The position numbers were made by a program, and so were the translations under genes. From positions 81,613 through 145,612 of the forward strand of contig JAIBEZ010000044.1 of assembly GCA_019459485.1 (NCBI GenBank): DNA of 64,000 bases. The letters are read 5' to 3'. Shown in pieces: positions 36,187 to 44,735 of the stretch (the first letter of the stretch is position 1; every line of letters starts with the position of its first letter). The DNA comes from Prolixibacteraceae bacterium. Lineage in GTDB: Bacteria > Bacteroidota > Bacteroidia > Bacteroidales > Prolixibacteraceae. Under the pieces are notes generated by a model, which saw nothing but the letters and a program-made list of their open reading frames with translations, was not told the DNA's origin and did not search any database.

Positions 36187-39171
36187 TTACAGTTTATCTA
36201 CTTTTTTTACTTTTCTAATTGTATCGTAAACCATTGGAGCAGCGATCATCACTGTTGAATAAGAACCAATAGAACAACCAACCAAAAGTGCGAATGTGAA
36301 TCCTTGCATTGAAGTACCTCCGAATAGGAAAATTGCAAGCAATGTAATTATAACCGTAAGGTTGGTACTGAAACTACGCCGAAGTGTCGTGTTCATCGCA
36401 TGATCCATATTATCGGCCAGTGTTCGTTTCGGATAGATGTGAATATATTCGCGGATCCGGTCATAAACTACTACCGTGTCGTTGATCGAAAATCCGATAA
36501 CCGTAAGGATAGCTGCGATAAATCCCTGATCGACTTCCATTGAGAAAGGTGCAATCTGATAAAAGATAGAGAACACTCCCAGGGTAATGGTGGCATCGTG
36601 TGCAAGTGAAAGTAAGCCACCCAAGCCATACTGCCAGTTTTTAAACCTTATGCCAACATATACGAAAATCATTACTAAAGAGAGTAACACGGCAATGATA
36701 GCTGTCTTTGTGATGTCATCAGAAATTGTAGGGCCAACTTTTTGTGAACTTTTAAGGTTAATTTTCGAGAAAGTTTCATTTGAGATATCTCCAATGAAAC
36801 CGGCATTTTTTAATCCCTGAAACATTTCGTCTTCTACCTGGTTGTCGGCATCTTCGCTCAGGTCGTCGATTTTATAGGTGGTGGTAATACGCACAGTGTT
36901 TGCATTTCCATAGGTTTTCACTTCAGGAGTATGGTCGAAAACTGTGGACAAAGCACTTTGCACATCGGCAACTTGTACGTTTTTATCAAAACTTACCACA
37001 TAAGTACGTCCACCCTTGAAGTCGATACCTAACTGAAATCCATGAAAGGCAAACGAAATAAACGAAATAATGATCAAGGCTCCGGAAACGAAATAGGAAA
37101 TTTTCCGTTTTGCAAGGAATGGAAATTTGGTGAAACGCAACCAGTTTTTGGTGATGGCGGTGGTGAAAGTGATTGATTTGTTCTTACTCAGCTGACGTTC
37201 AAAAATCAACCGTGTAATAAATATTGAAGTGAACAGGGAAGTCAGGATCCCGATAATCAATGTAGTTGCAAAACCTTTGATCGGGCCTGAACCAAACATA
37301 TAAAGTACAATACCTGTCAACAAGGTAGTTACCTGTCCGTCAATAATTGCCGAATAGGCAGCATTGAAACCATCATGCACCGCAAGTTTTAACGACTTCC
37401 CGGATATCATTTCTTCTTCAACACGTTCATATATCAACACGTTGGCATCTACGGCCATACCCAATGTTAACACAATACCGGCGATACCGGGCAATGTTAA
37501 AACTGCTCCGATAGAAGCGAGTATCCCGATCAGGAAGAACATATTTACGAGTAGGGCAACGTTGGCAGCCATACCTGCTTTTTTACTGTAGAAGAACAGC
37601 ATGTATGCTAGAATCAAAACAAAGGCAACTAAGAATGACCACATACCGCTGCTGATTGCTTCTTTACCCAGCGATGGTCCTACAACGTCTTCAGCAATGA
37701 TAATGGCAGGTGCAGGCATTTTTCCCGATTTCAGGATATTTGCCAAGTCCATCGCTTCTTCAACGCTTTCCATTCCTGTGATAGACGAACGTCCTCCGGT
37801 AATTTCACCGTTTACATTCGGGTACGAACGCACATAGTTGTCGAGAACAATGGCGATTGATTTTCCTACATTTTCTTTGGTTAAACGTGCCCAGATTTTA
37901 GCGCCTTCGCTATTCATTGTCATGCTTACTTCCGGACGGCTGCCCATTTCGGCATAATCCTGACGGGCATCTGTAATTACATCGCCTTCGAGTGGTGCAC
38001 GACCATCGCGACCGGTAACTTTAATAGCGATCAAACGATAGAATTTTTCCTGATCATCAATGGCTTTTGCAGTCCATTTGAAAGTAAGGTTACGTGGCAT
38101 TAAAGCTTTAATCTGATCCATTTTCAGATACTCCATTACTTTGGCAGTATCCTTAGAGTGAGAAGTTCCAACGGCTGCTCCGGGAAATAATTCGCCCTGG
38201 GCAGTGGCGCTTGGCGACAAAACTGAAAACAATGGGAACTGTTTTGCCATATCTCCGTTTGGATCAACTTTCGTAGTATCGGTGGCTGATTTGGCTTCCA
38301 GTTCGTTCAATAAACTGCTTGAAGTTGTATCGGCAGCAGCAACGTTGGCAGCACTTGTATCGGCTGGAGCAATTGATCCATCTGATTTCAGTGCAAGAAT
38401 TTCTACCAGTTTCTGGTTTGCCTGTGCGAGGTATGGATAAACTTCGGTGTTGTCGTAAGTTTCCCAGAATTCGAGGTTGGCAGTTCCCTGCAACAGTTTC
38501 CGAACACGTTTAGGATCGTCAACACCCGGAAGTTCAACCAAAATACGTCCTGCAGTCTGCAATGGCTGGATGTTTGGCTGGGCAACGCCGAAACGGTCGA
38601 TCCTGGTGCGGATGATGTTGAAAGAGTTGTCGATTGCTACTTTTGTTTCTTTGCGCAATACATCCAAAACTTCCTTGTTCGTCGAATTGTATTTTACCTG
38701 ATCTTTTAATTCAAGGGTATTGAAAATAGAAGCCAGTTTTCCGTTCGGCGATACTTCTTCAAATGATTTTCCGAAGATTGTAACAAAATCGTCCTGACTG
38801 TCTTTTTGTTTTTCAACTGCCATTCTCATTGCGGCTGTAAATGTTGAATCTTTGCTGTGGTTTGACAGTGATTTGATCAGGTCAACCACTGAAACTTCGA
38901 GGGTAACGTTCATACCTCCCTGCAAGTCGAGACCAAGGCCGAGCTGGAGTTCTTTTACTTCTTTGAAAGTGTATTTGCGAATTCCCAATAAGTTGTAGGC
39001 CACTTCGCTCGACATTGAGTCAAGGTAAGTGAGTTCCCTTTGTTTGTCACCTTTTGCATATTCTCTGGCGTCTTTTTCAACCTTGTTCGCAAAAAAAGTG
39101 AAGCTAAGCTGATAAACACAAATCAAACCAATGAGTATTGCAAAAAGTCTAATTGCACCTTTGTTTTGCAT
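36187..39171 (-). CDS. secDF: Protein translocase SecD-SecF fusion
   Basis: 994 residues. SecD part: first membrane helix (AIRLFAILIGLICVYQLSFTF), LGLGLDLQGGMNVTLEV, periplasmic P1 region with a low-complexity Ala/Ser-rich insert (~residues 260-300, DTSAANVAAADTTSSSL), then the six-helix RND core with ALTLGMAVDANVLIYERVEEEM. SecF part: second six-helix core after GIDFKGGRTYVVSF, with LTVIGFSINDTVVVYDRIRE. The fused form is the rule in Bacteroidota. Uses the proton gradient to drive late protein export with SecYEG. Own terminator; single-gene transcript by spacing. Confidence 0.97.
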   Translation of the reverse strand: MQNKGAIRLFAILIGLICVYQLSFTFFANKVEKDAREYAKGDKQRELTYLDSMSSEVAYNLLGIRKYTFKEVKELQLGLGLDLQGGMNVTLEVSVVDLIKSLSNHSKDSTFTAAMRMAVEKQKDSQDDFVTIFGKSFEEVSPNGKLASIFNTLELKDQVKYNSTNKEVLDVLRKETKVAIDNSFNIIRTRIDRFGVAQPNIQPLQTAGRILVELPGVDDPKRVRKLLQGTANLEFWETYDNTEVYPYLAQANQKLVEILALKSDGSIAPADTSAANVAAADTTSSSLLNELEAKSATDTTKVDPNGDMAKQFPLFSVLSPSATAQGELFPGAAVGTSHSKDTAKVMEYLKMDQIKALMPRNLTFKWTAKAIDDQEKFYRLIAIKVTGRDGRAPLEGDVITDARQDYAEMGSRPEVSMTMNSEGAKIWARLTKENVGKSIAIVLDNYVRSYPNVNGEITGGRSSITGMESVEEAMDLANILKSGKMPAPAIIIAEDVVGPSLGKEAISSGMWSFLVAFVLILAYMLFFYSKKAGMAANVALLVNMFFLIGILASIGAVLTLPGIAGIVLTLGMAVDANVLIYERVEEEMISGKSLKLAVHDGFNAAYSAIIDGQVTTLLTGIVLYMFGSGPIKGFATTLIIGILTSLFTSIFITRLIFERQLSKNKSITFTTAITKNWLRFTKFPFLAKRKISYFVSGALIIISFISFAFHGFQLGIDFKGGRTYVVSFDKNVQVADVQSALSTVFDHTPEVKTYGNANTVRITTTYKIDDLSEDADNQVEDEMFQGLKNAGFIGDISNETFSKINLKSSQKVGPTISDDITKTAIIAVLLSLVMIFVYVGIRFKNWQYGLGGLLSLAHDATITLGVFSIFYQIAPFSMEVDQGFIAAILTVIGFSINDTVVVYDRIREYIHIYPKRTLADNMDHAMNTTLRRSFSTNLTVIITLLAIFLFGGTSMQGFTFALLVGCSIGSYSTVMIAAPMVYDTIRKVKKVDKL

Positions 39172-39309
39172 TTGTAAAAAATTTAAATTGTTTGAAAATA
39201 TTGTTAACGGTATAATTTATTCAGGAAAAGTGATTTTGCTGCTCTTGCTATTGAATGGAACGATTTCTGGTCCGCACGCAATTCTTCCTGATAAAAGAGA
39301 AGCTGAAAA

Positions 39310-39717
39310 TTATGAAAGTGGTGGTGTGTCGTCGGGACTGGAATAGATAACCCGGTTAAAAGGCAGTGAATGAAACGAACAGGCAGCTGCAGCGAATGAA
39401 TGCGATGATTCAGCTTTCATCAGTTGGAAAGTTCGTAAATTATAATGTTTTAATAGAAATTTATTCTGGGTGCATGCAAAACGGAAGCGTATAAAGTACT
39501 CGCCTGCTACTGTTTTTAAACTGAATGTATTTACCTGGTTGAATAAAAACATTTTGCCGGCTTCGAAATCATTCTGAGTGCGGGATTTCGTATTAATATC
39601 GGCAAATTTCTGATTGGTGGCATTGTACATATCAAACACAGCAGCGCCGCATACCATCGCAATGAGCAGGCACAGGCGCAACAACGAATGTTTTGAAATG
39701 TATTTCTTCAGATTCAT
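39310..39717 (-). CDS. Small hypothetical exported or membrane protein
   Basis: 135 residues, with an N-terminal hydrophobic stretch (LLRLCLLIAMVCGAAVFD) that may be a signal or anchor. The rest (EAGKMFLFNQVNTFSLKTVAGEYFIRFRFACTQNKFLLKHYNLRTFQLMK and HSLPFNRVIYSSPDDTPPLS) matches nothing I recognise. It is upstream of secDF on the same strand, 138 bp away, and the open frame is the longest on either strand there. Moderate confidence that it is a gene. Confidence 0.5.
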   Translation of the reverse strand: MNLKKYISKHSLLRLCLLIAMVCGAAVFDMYNATNQKFADINTKSRTQNDFEAGKMFLFNQVNTFSLKTVAGEYFIRFRFACTQNKFLLKHYNLRTFQLMKAESSHSFAAAACSFHSLPFNRVIYSSPDDTPPLS

Positions 39718-39793
39718 AAAACCATTTTTTCAGCCGCCAAATATATAGTTTTTTTTGAAATAATATGATGTCCGTTTTCTGTTGTCGGGCAGC

Positions 39794-40222
39794 CTACGGA
39801 ATATGAAACTGAATTGTTTTTTTATTGTAGTCGATCCTGCATTTGTACTGCATAAGGATATCGCCTCCCAGAAGTCCGGCGATCTTGTGAGAACTGTATT
39901 TTCCGTATATTTCATTTACATGATTCAGGTCAATCAGGGCAACTTTTTGGTCGGTAATTTCCAGTTCCCCCAGTTTCAGGAAGAACATTTTTCCTACTGA
40001 AGTTTCCATCATTCCCTGGTTAATTCCAGCGCTGTGATAGTCATCTTCATTGTCGGAATCCAACACTTCGAAGTAAAGATTCTGGTTGATGTCCAGCACC
40101 GATTTTGATGCTCCCGTGTCGATAATCCAGCAGGATGGAGTTCCATCCTGAAATTCCCCATCAATCAGGATGTGATAATTATCCTTTTCGAGTTCAATTA
40201 TTTGCAGTAGTATTTCAATCAT
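39794..40222 (-). CDS. Retropepsin-like aspartic protease domain protein
   Basis: 142 residues. CWIIDTGASKSVLD contains the D-T-G-A active-site motif and a second hydrophobic-hydrophobic-G element is present in HKIAGLLGGDILMQY, as in clan AA single-lobe (retropepsin-like) proteases that act as dimers. No signal peptide. Bacterial relatives are mostly uncharacterised. Stands alone on the minus strand between mdh and the small hypothetical gene. Confidence 0.85.
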   Translation of the reverse strand: MIEILLQIIELEKDNYHILIDGEFQDGTPSCWIIDTGASKSVLDINQNLYFEVLDSDNEDDYHSAGINQGMMETSVGKMFFLKLGELEITDQKVALIDLNHVNEIYGKYSSHKIAGLLGGDILMQYKCRIDYNKKTIQFHIP

Positions 40223-40297
40223 AAAGTAAAAGTTCTATCCTTCAATAGTTGTTATTCATCCCAGTTAACCTTTGCCTTTTCTCCGCATTGATAATAG

Positions 40298-40325
40298 AAA
40301 AGCCCCTGCAATTGCTCGCAGAGGC
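40298..40325 (-). terminator. Rho-independent terminator after mdh
   Basis: Minus-strand stem GCCTCTGC / GCAGGGGC (one wobble) with an 8-base loop, followed by TTTT, 42 bp past the mdh stop. Confidence 0.75.
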
Positions 40326-40366
40326 TCCAAATATATAGCTTATTGTTTGTTTTGTCCTAAAAAAGA

Positions 40367-41302
40367 CTAAAGAATATTCATTCCGTCAACAACGTCCATG
40401 ATTTCTTTTACTGAAGCTGCAGATTCGACCAATAAAGCCTGTTCGTCAGCAGTCAAATTAACTTCTACGATTTTTTCCACTCCGTTTTTGCCCAGTTTAA
40501 CCGGAACACCAACAAAAACATCGTTTAAGCCAAATTCGCCTTCCATTTTCACACAACATGGGAAAATACGTTTCTGATCCATCACAATTGCTTCAACCAT
40601 TTGTGCAGCAGCCGAACCCGGAGCATACCAGGCCGAAGTTCCCATCAGGTTTACCAATTCGCCGCCACCTTTTTTGGTACGGTCGATGATTTTGTCAAGG
40701 GTTTCTTTGTCGATCATTTCAGTAACAGGAATACCTGCAACGGTGGTGTAGCGGGGTAGCGGAACCATGGTGTCGCCGTGTCCGCCCATTAATAAAGCCT
40801 GAATGTCGCGAGGCGAAATATCCAAAGCTTCGGCAAGGAAAGCACGGTAACGGGCAGTATCGAGGATTCCGGCCATACCCATCACTTTGTTTTTCGATGT
40901 TTTTGCAACCGCATAAGCAACGTAAGTCATTACGTCCAATGGGTTCGAAACAATGATAATAATGGCATTTGGCGAATATTTGATCACGTTTTCGGTAACG
41001 CTTTTTACGATGCCTGCGTTGATCGAAATCAAATCGTCGCGGCTCATTCCCGGTTTGCGCGGAACGCCTGAAGTAATAACCACTACATCTGAATCGGCTG
41101 ATTTAGAGTAGTCGTTGGTTGCTCCAACCAAACGGGTGTCGTAAAAATTAATGGGGGCAGTTTGCCACAAGTCCAATGACTTTCCTTCTGACAATCCTTC
41201 TTTAATATCAAGTAAAACTACTTCTTGTACAATGTTTTTTTCGGCTACGATCTGTGCGCAGGTAGCTCCAACATTTCCGGCACCAACTACTGTTACTTTC
41301 AT
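40367..41302 (-). CDS. mdh: Malate dehydrogenase
   Basis: 311 residues. LDH-like [24 protein letters not shown] (NAD loop), [21 protein letters not shown] with the substrate Arg residues, [50 protein letters not shown] with the catalytic His in GGHGD, and Arg rather than Gln at the specificity position (RKPGMSR) as in malate enzymes. Interconverts malate and oxaloacetate in the TCA cycle. Single gene with its own -7 promoter and terminator. Confidence 0.97.
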   Translation of the reverse strand: MKVTVVGAGNVGATCAQIVAEKNIVQEVVLLDIKEGLSEGKSLDLWQTAPINFYDTRLVGATNDYSKSADSDVVVITSGVPRKPGMSRDDLISINAGIVKSVTENVIKYSPNAIIIIVSNPLDVMTYVAYAVAKTSKNKVMGMAGILDTARYRAFLAEALDISPRDIQALLMGGHGDTMVPLPRYTTVAGIPVTEMIDKETLDKIIDRTKKGGGELVNLMGTSAWYAPGSAAAQMVEAIVMDQKRIFPCCVKMEGEFGLNDVFVGVPVKLGKNGVEKIVEVNLTADEQALLVESAASVKEIMDVVDGMNIL

Positions 41303-41566
41303 GGTTGTATTTTTGTTTATTACTTTTTTTAATTCGATTGCAAAGATAAAAGGTATTTTGAATTGGAACTACTTTTTTCAATGTGCTTAACAATTTGGTA
41401 AAGAAACAATCAATCAGTTTGTTACAGAAAATGTGGAATGTCTGTAAAGCCTGATTTTAGTCAATGTTTTAGTTCTGAATTATGCTTGATTTTAAAATTT
41501 GACTTGATTTTCATGCTTTTCAGTATTTTAGTTTTATTCTCCTCGGGATATGCACTAATGCTCGCA
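41303..41566. other. Gene-free stretch upstream of mdh
   Basis: Apart from the mdh -7 element it is AT-rich and I see nothing in it. It is the left third of a 768-bp gap (41303-42070) whose remainder holds the 21-bp array and a hairpin repeat. Confidence 0.5.
41341..41348 (-). promoter_or_regulatory. -7 promoter element (TATCTTTG) of mdh
   Basis: Minus strand TATCTTTGC, exact TAnnTTTG, 39 bp before the mdh ATG. Confidence 0.6.
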
Positions 41567-41881
41567 AATGTAAATTCGATACATTGATATTACCCGGCGA
41601 TTCATCAATGTGAACAGGCAATTTGTTCGTATCATGTGTCGATTCATTCATTTCACCTGACAACTAGTCCACTTCACGTGCCAACTTGTCCACTTCATGT
41701 GTCGATTCGTTGATTTGATGCGACGATTAATCAATGTGAACAGGCAATTTGTTCGTTTAAGGTGTCGATTCGCCAATGTTGAAGGTCGTTTAGACGATTT
41801 GATGTGCCGATTAGACAATGTTGGGAGGCAAGTAGGCAATATTGTGAGGCAAAAAGATAATAATGGGAGGCAAGTAGTTGG
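41567..41881. repeat. Fifteen-unit array of exact 21-bp period, degenerate sequence
   Basis: Units start every 21 bp from 41567 to 41861 without a single slip. Consensus roughly TnTgAnGnGnCGATTnGTCAA. Units at 41609-41629 and 41735-41755 are identical, six periods apart, while others differ at about half of positions. Since 21 is seven codons, frames stay open: the plus frame from 41697 to 41891 reads as near-perfect heptads (CRFVDLM, RRLINVN, RQFVRLR, CRFANVE, GRLDDLM, CRLDNVG, RQVGNIV) with hydrophobics at a and d; one TGA near 41660 interrupts the earlier heptads. No start signal or neighbouring reading frame supports a current gene. Either a relic coiled-coil gene or a structural DNA array. 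Confidence 0.88.
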
Positions 41882-41933
41882 TTTTAGATGATTAGCGGTT
41901 AATAAACCAGCTCTTCGAGACATGTAAAAAGTT

Positions 41934-41990
41934 GGCAACCGCTGGTGACGATTTGCAATCGTCATCTTTTAGCTCAGGATTTGTAATCCC
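41934..41990 (+). repeat. Hairpin-containing dispersed repeat, copy 1
   Basis: GGCAACCGCTGGTG, then hairpin TGACGATT-TGC-AATCGTCA, then CTTTTAGC and GGATTTGTAATC. It matches copy 2 at 42513-42566 in the same orientation, with compensatory base changes in the stem. Confidence 0.75.
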
Positions 41991-42039
41991 GAAATTGTGT
42001 AACATTAGAGCGTTTGTAAAGCAAATAGTATATATAAAC

Positions 42040-42066
42040 AAAAAACCGGTCATTTGGCCGGCTTTT
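42040..42066 (-). terminator. Terminator after the toxin-antitoxin remnant
   Basis: Minus strand AAAGCCGG / CCGGTTTTTT with an 8-base loop, directly after the remnant toxin stop; it shows where the original operon ended. Confidence 0.8.
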
Positions 42067-42070
42067 GTTG

Positions 42071-42172
42071 TTATCGAGGAATGTGTTTGATAAGATCGAG
42101 AATCTCGTTTTCGGTAATGTTTTCCAGTTCCGATTTATCGTAAATGGATAGCAGGTAAGCCGTCCAAGTTAA
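42071..42172 (-). pseudogene. C-terminal remnant of a RelE/ParE-type toxin
   Basis: Read on the minus strand, the 34 codons before the TAA at 42071-42073 give LTWTAYLLSIYDKSE then LENITENEILDLIKHIPR. The Y-L-L-x-I-Y-D-K-S-E run is the conserved final strand and C-terminal helix of RelE-family mRNA interferases in Bacteroidota. The first ~65 residues and any start codon are missing; the remnant begins right at the stop of the antitoxin gene, so a deletion fused the two. Toxic activity is impossible without the catalytic N-terminal part. Confidence 0.72.
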
Positions 42173-42393
42173 AGCTCATTGAGCAAGTCTTCGGCGTTAC
42201 GTACCTGGACTTTACCTTCCTTCACCTGCTTCATTTCTTCAACGGCTTCGGCCAGTTCGGCCAGAAACAGTTTTTTGTTGCGCAGGCGTTCCAGTTCGTC
42301 AAGGTCTTTTTCTATCTGTTCCCAATCCTTCATGGGCAACTGTACGGCATTCTTATGGCCTTTCCGGTCGGTAATATATTGTAGTTCTATCAT
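42169..42393 (-). CDS. Orphan antitoxin of a RelE-type pair
   Basis: 74 residues: IELQYITDRKGHKNAVQLPMKDWEQIEKDLDELERLRNKKLFLAELAEAVEEMKQVKEG. The N-terminal beta strand with a following P-x-x-x-W-x-x-I helix is the layout of small antitoxins that precede RelE/ParE toxins in Bacteroidota; the C-terminal helix would wrap the toxin. The frame and length look intact although the toxin is truncated. It lies between two copies of a hairpin repeat. Antitoxin identity rests on this layout and on the remnant behind it. Confidence 0.75.
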   Translation of the reverse strand: MIELQYITDRKGHKNAVQLPMKDWEQIEKDLDELERLRNKKLFLAELAEAVEEMKQVKEGKVQVRNAEDLLNEL

Positions 42394-42736
42394 CTTGTTT
42401 TAAATTTGTTGTGTAAGCCTGGTCTTCAGATCCTTGATGGTCATACAGATCATACTAAATTTCTTGATTCCACAAATATAAACTACCGAAACGAATTAAT
42501 CAACTCCTAACAGGCAAACGCTGGTGCTGATTTGTAATCAGCATTTTAGCAAATGGATTTGTAGTCTTAAATTGGTTCAGGAAAGTTTATTTTAGCGAAT
42601 ACCGCTATTTTATTCTTCAGGAATGGTTTTTATCCGTGTTTTGCTTTTACTTTGGATTCGATTTTTGCAATCTGGTTAAATCCTAAACCTTTTGCCCAAT
42701 TAAAGGTTTATATTCAGTAAAACTAAAAATAAATTT
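42394..42736. other. 343-bp divergent gap before ppa
   Basis: Contains the second hairpin repeat (42513-42566) and otherwise AT-rich DNA where promoters for the antitoxin (minus) and ppa (plus) must lie. A run TTTTACTTTGG near 42645 is only an approximate -7 element. Nothing else seen. Confidence 0.45.
42513..42566 (+). repeat. Hairpin-containing dispersed repeat, copy 2
   Basis: GGCAAACGCTGGTG, hairpin TGCTGATT-TGT-AATCAGCA, CATTTTAGC-type spacer and GGATTTGTAGTC. Same order and orientation as copy 1 at 41934-41990. Stem positions that differ between copies do so in pairs, keeping the hairpin. Confidence 0.75.
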
Positions 42737-43399
42737 ATGGCAGACAGATTATCAGATCCAATAGGCCGCCTGATGGGGCTACGTTATAAATCACATCCAT
42801 GGCATGGTATTTTTATTGGCAAAGATGCTCCTGAAAATGTAGTCGCATTTATTGAGGTTGTTCCGACCGATACCGTAAAATACGAAATCGACAAGGAAAG
42901 TGGCTTTTTAAAACTCGACCGGCCTCAGAAATACTCCAATGTTGTTCCGGCGCTTTATGGTTTTATTCCCCAAACCTTTTGCGGAGATCAGGTGGGTAAA
43001 TTCTGCATGGATAAAAACGGCAAGACAGGGATCAAAGGTGATGGTGACCCGATTGATATTTGTGTGCTGACAGAAAAAACAATTGCACACGGCGATATTT
43101 TGGTTGATGCACGACCTATTGGCGGTTTCCGTATGATTGACGGCAACGAAGCGGATGATAAAATCATTGCTGTTTTAAGCAACGATGTGGTTTACAGCGA
43201 ATACAAGGATTTGTCAGATCTTCCGGATATTGTGGTAGAAAGGTTAAAGCACTATTTTCTAACCTATAAAGATATGCCCGGCAAAGTAAGTAATACCGAA
43301 ATCACCCATATTTACGGAGTTGAAGAAGCGCTGGAAGTTATTAAATGTTCAATAGTTGATTATCATCAGCGGTTTGATAACATTGGGAAATTATTATAG
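42737..43399 (+). CDS. ppa: Inorganic pyrophosphatase (family I)
   Basis: 220 residues. Soluble family I enzyme: VVPTDTVKYEIDKESGFLKLDR with the catalytic Lys/Glu region, NVVPALYGFIPQTFCGD, KGDGDPIDICVLTE with the D-x-x-D-P-x-D Mg-binding signature and DARPIGGFRMIDGNEADDKIIAVLSND with later Asp ligands. Hydrolyses PPi from biosynthesis in the cytoplasm. Single gene; a UUCG hairpin ends it before the convergent folA. Confidence 0.95.
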   Translation: MADRLSDPIGRLMGLRYKSHPWHGIFIGKDAPENVVAFIEVVPTDTVKYEIDKESGFLKLDRPQKYSNVVPALYGFIPQTFCGDQVGKFCMDKNGKTGIKGDGDPIDICVLTEKTIAHGDILVDARPIGGFRMIDGNEADDKIIAVLSNDVVYSEYKDLSDLPDIVVERLKHYFLTYKDMPGKVSNTEITHIYGVEEALEVIKCSIVDYHQRFDNIGKLL

Positions 43400-43411
43400 A
43401 GCCTCCCCCAA

Positions 43412-43427
43412 CCCTTCTTCGGAAGGG
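43412..43427. terminator. UUCG-tetraloop hairpin between ppa and folA
   Basis: CCCTTC-TTCG-GAAGGG followed by a T-rich run (CTTTATTTCCTTTTT) on the plus strand. Flanking CCCCCAACCC is a familiar dispersed Bacteroidota motif. Serves ppa; may serve folA in reverse. Confidence 0.7.
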
Positions 43428-43430
43428 GCT

Positions 43431-43925
43431 TTATTTCCTTTTTAAATTCAGGTTCGAATAATTAAATCCGTTCTTTTCGTCGTACAGGTCTTCGCGGGCA
43501 AGTTCTTCCCATTGCGAATAATCAACTTCAGGAAACCAAACATCGGCATCAAAATCGCGGTGAACAACCGTCAGGTACAGTTTTCCGGCCAGAGGGAAAA
43601 ATTCGCGGTAAATGATGCCGCCTCCAATTATAAATGCTTCGGACTCATTTTTTACGGCTTCCACAGCTTCATCAATAGAAAAGACCATTTCGCAACGCTC
43701 AAATTTATCTTCGGGATTGTCGGTAATTACAATGTTCCGGCGGTTCGGAAGTGCACCTTTTGGCAAAGAAAGCAAAGTGTTTCTGCCCATAATTACCGGA
43801 TGCCCCGTGGTAATTTCCTTAAACCGTTTCAGGTCGTTGGGCAGGTGAAAGAGTAAATCGTTGTTTTTCCCAATGGCAAAATTCTGGGCGATTGCTACAA
43901 TTATGGAGATGTTTTCGTGTATCAT
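43431..43925 (-). CDS. folA: Dihydrofolate reductase
   Basis: 164 residues. ISIIVAIAQNFAIGKNNDLLFHLPNDLKRFKEITTGHPVIMGRNT carries the substrate-site acidic residue (ND in LPNDLKRFK), then LPNRRNIVITDN, and AFIIGGGIIYREFFPLAGKLYLTVVHRDFDADVWFPEV with the NADPH glycine motif. Reduces DHF, which thymidylate synthase (encoded 15 bp upstream on the same strand) produces. Third gene of a transporter-thyA-folA unit. Confidence 0.97.
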   Translation of the reverse strand: MIHENISIIVAIAQNFAIGKNNDLLFHLPNDLKRFKEITTGHPVIMGRNTLLSLPKGALPNRRNIVITDNPEDKFERCEMVFSIDEAVEAVKNESEAFIIGGGIIYREFFPLAGKLYLTVVHRDFDADVWFPEVDYSQWEELAREDLYDEKNGFNYSNLNLKRK

Positions 43926-43940
43926 ATCTTTATAAATAAT

Positions 43941-44735
43941 CTATACCGCCACTTTCCCGGCAATGTGCGGATGCGACTGGTAGCCTGTCAGTTCAAAATC
44001 TTCAAACTTAAAATCGAAAATGCTTTTTACTTCCGGATTGATTTTCATTTGCGGAAGTGGAAATGGTTCGCGCGACAATTGTAATTTAACCTGTTCCATG
44101 TGGTTCAGGTAAATGTGCGCGTCGCCGAGGGTATGCACAAAATCGCCGGGCTGCAATCCGCAAACCTGCGCCATCATCAATGTCAGCAAAGCGTACGACG
44201 CAATGTTGAAAGGTACTCCGAGGAAAATATCGGCGCTTCGCTGGTAAAGCTGGCACGAAAGTTTACCATCTGCCACATAAAACTGAATCAGAAGATGGCA
44301 GGGTGGAAGTTTCATTTTGTCGATTTCGCCCACATTCCAGGCGCTTACAATGTGGCGGCGCGAATCCGGATTATTTTTGATGCTGTTTACCACTTGGGTG
44401 ATCTGGTCAATATGTCTCCCGTCGGGAGTTGGCCACGATCGCCATTGGTAGCCGTAAACCGGACCAAGTTCTCCGTTTTCGTCGGCCCATTCGTTCCAAA
44501 TCCGTACGCCGTTTTCCTGAAGGTATTTAATGTTGGTATCGCCCGTCAAAAACCAAAGTAATTCGTGGATGATTGATTTCAGGTGCAGTTTTTTTGTTGT
44601 AAGTACCGGAAATCCCTGAGAAAGGTCGTACCTCGACTGGTGTCCGAATACACTGATGGTTCCGGTTCCTGTCCGGTCGCTTTTTTTAACTCCGGAATTG
44701 ATTACATGGGTCAGTAAATCGAGATATTGCTTCAT
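43941..44735 (-). CDS. thyA: Thymidylate synthase
   Basis: 264 residues, the size of the E. coli enzyme. [113 protein letters not shown] with the catalytic Cys in PPCH, and [12 protein letters not shown] are all present. Methylates dUMP using methylene-THF. Its ATG shares a base with the stop of the nucleoside transporter gene (TAATG), so the two are coupled; folA follows. Confidence 0.98.
   Translation of the reverse strand: MKQYLDLLTHVINSGVKKSDRTGTGTISVFGHQSRYDLSQGFPVLTTKKLHLKSIIHELLWFLTGDTNIKYLQENGVRIWNEWADENGELGPVYGYQWRSWPTPDGRHIDQITQVVNSIKNNPDSRRHIVSAWNVGEIDKMKLPPCHLLIQFYVADGKLSCQLYQRSADIFLGVPFNIASYALLTLMMAQVCGLQPGDFVHTLGDAHIYLNHMEQVKLQLSREPFPLPQMKINPEVKSIFDFKFEDFELTGYQSHPHIAGKVAV

Noticed and set aside
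41648..41965. 105-codon minus-strand ORF and 64-codon plus-strand ORF over the 21-bp array
   Set aside because: Open frames follow from a 21-bp period (multiple of three). There is no ribosome site or family match, and both strands are open at once.
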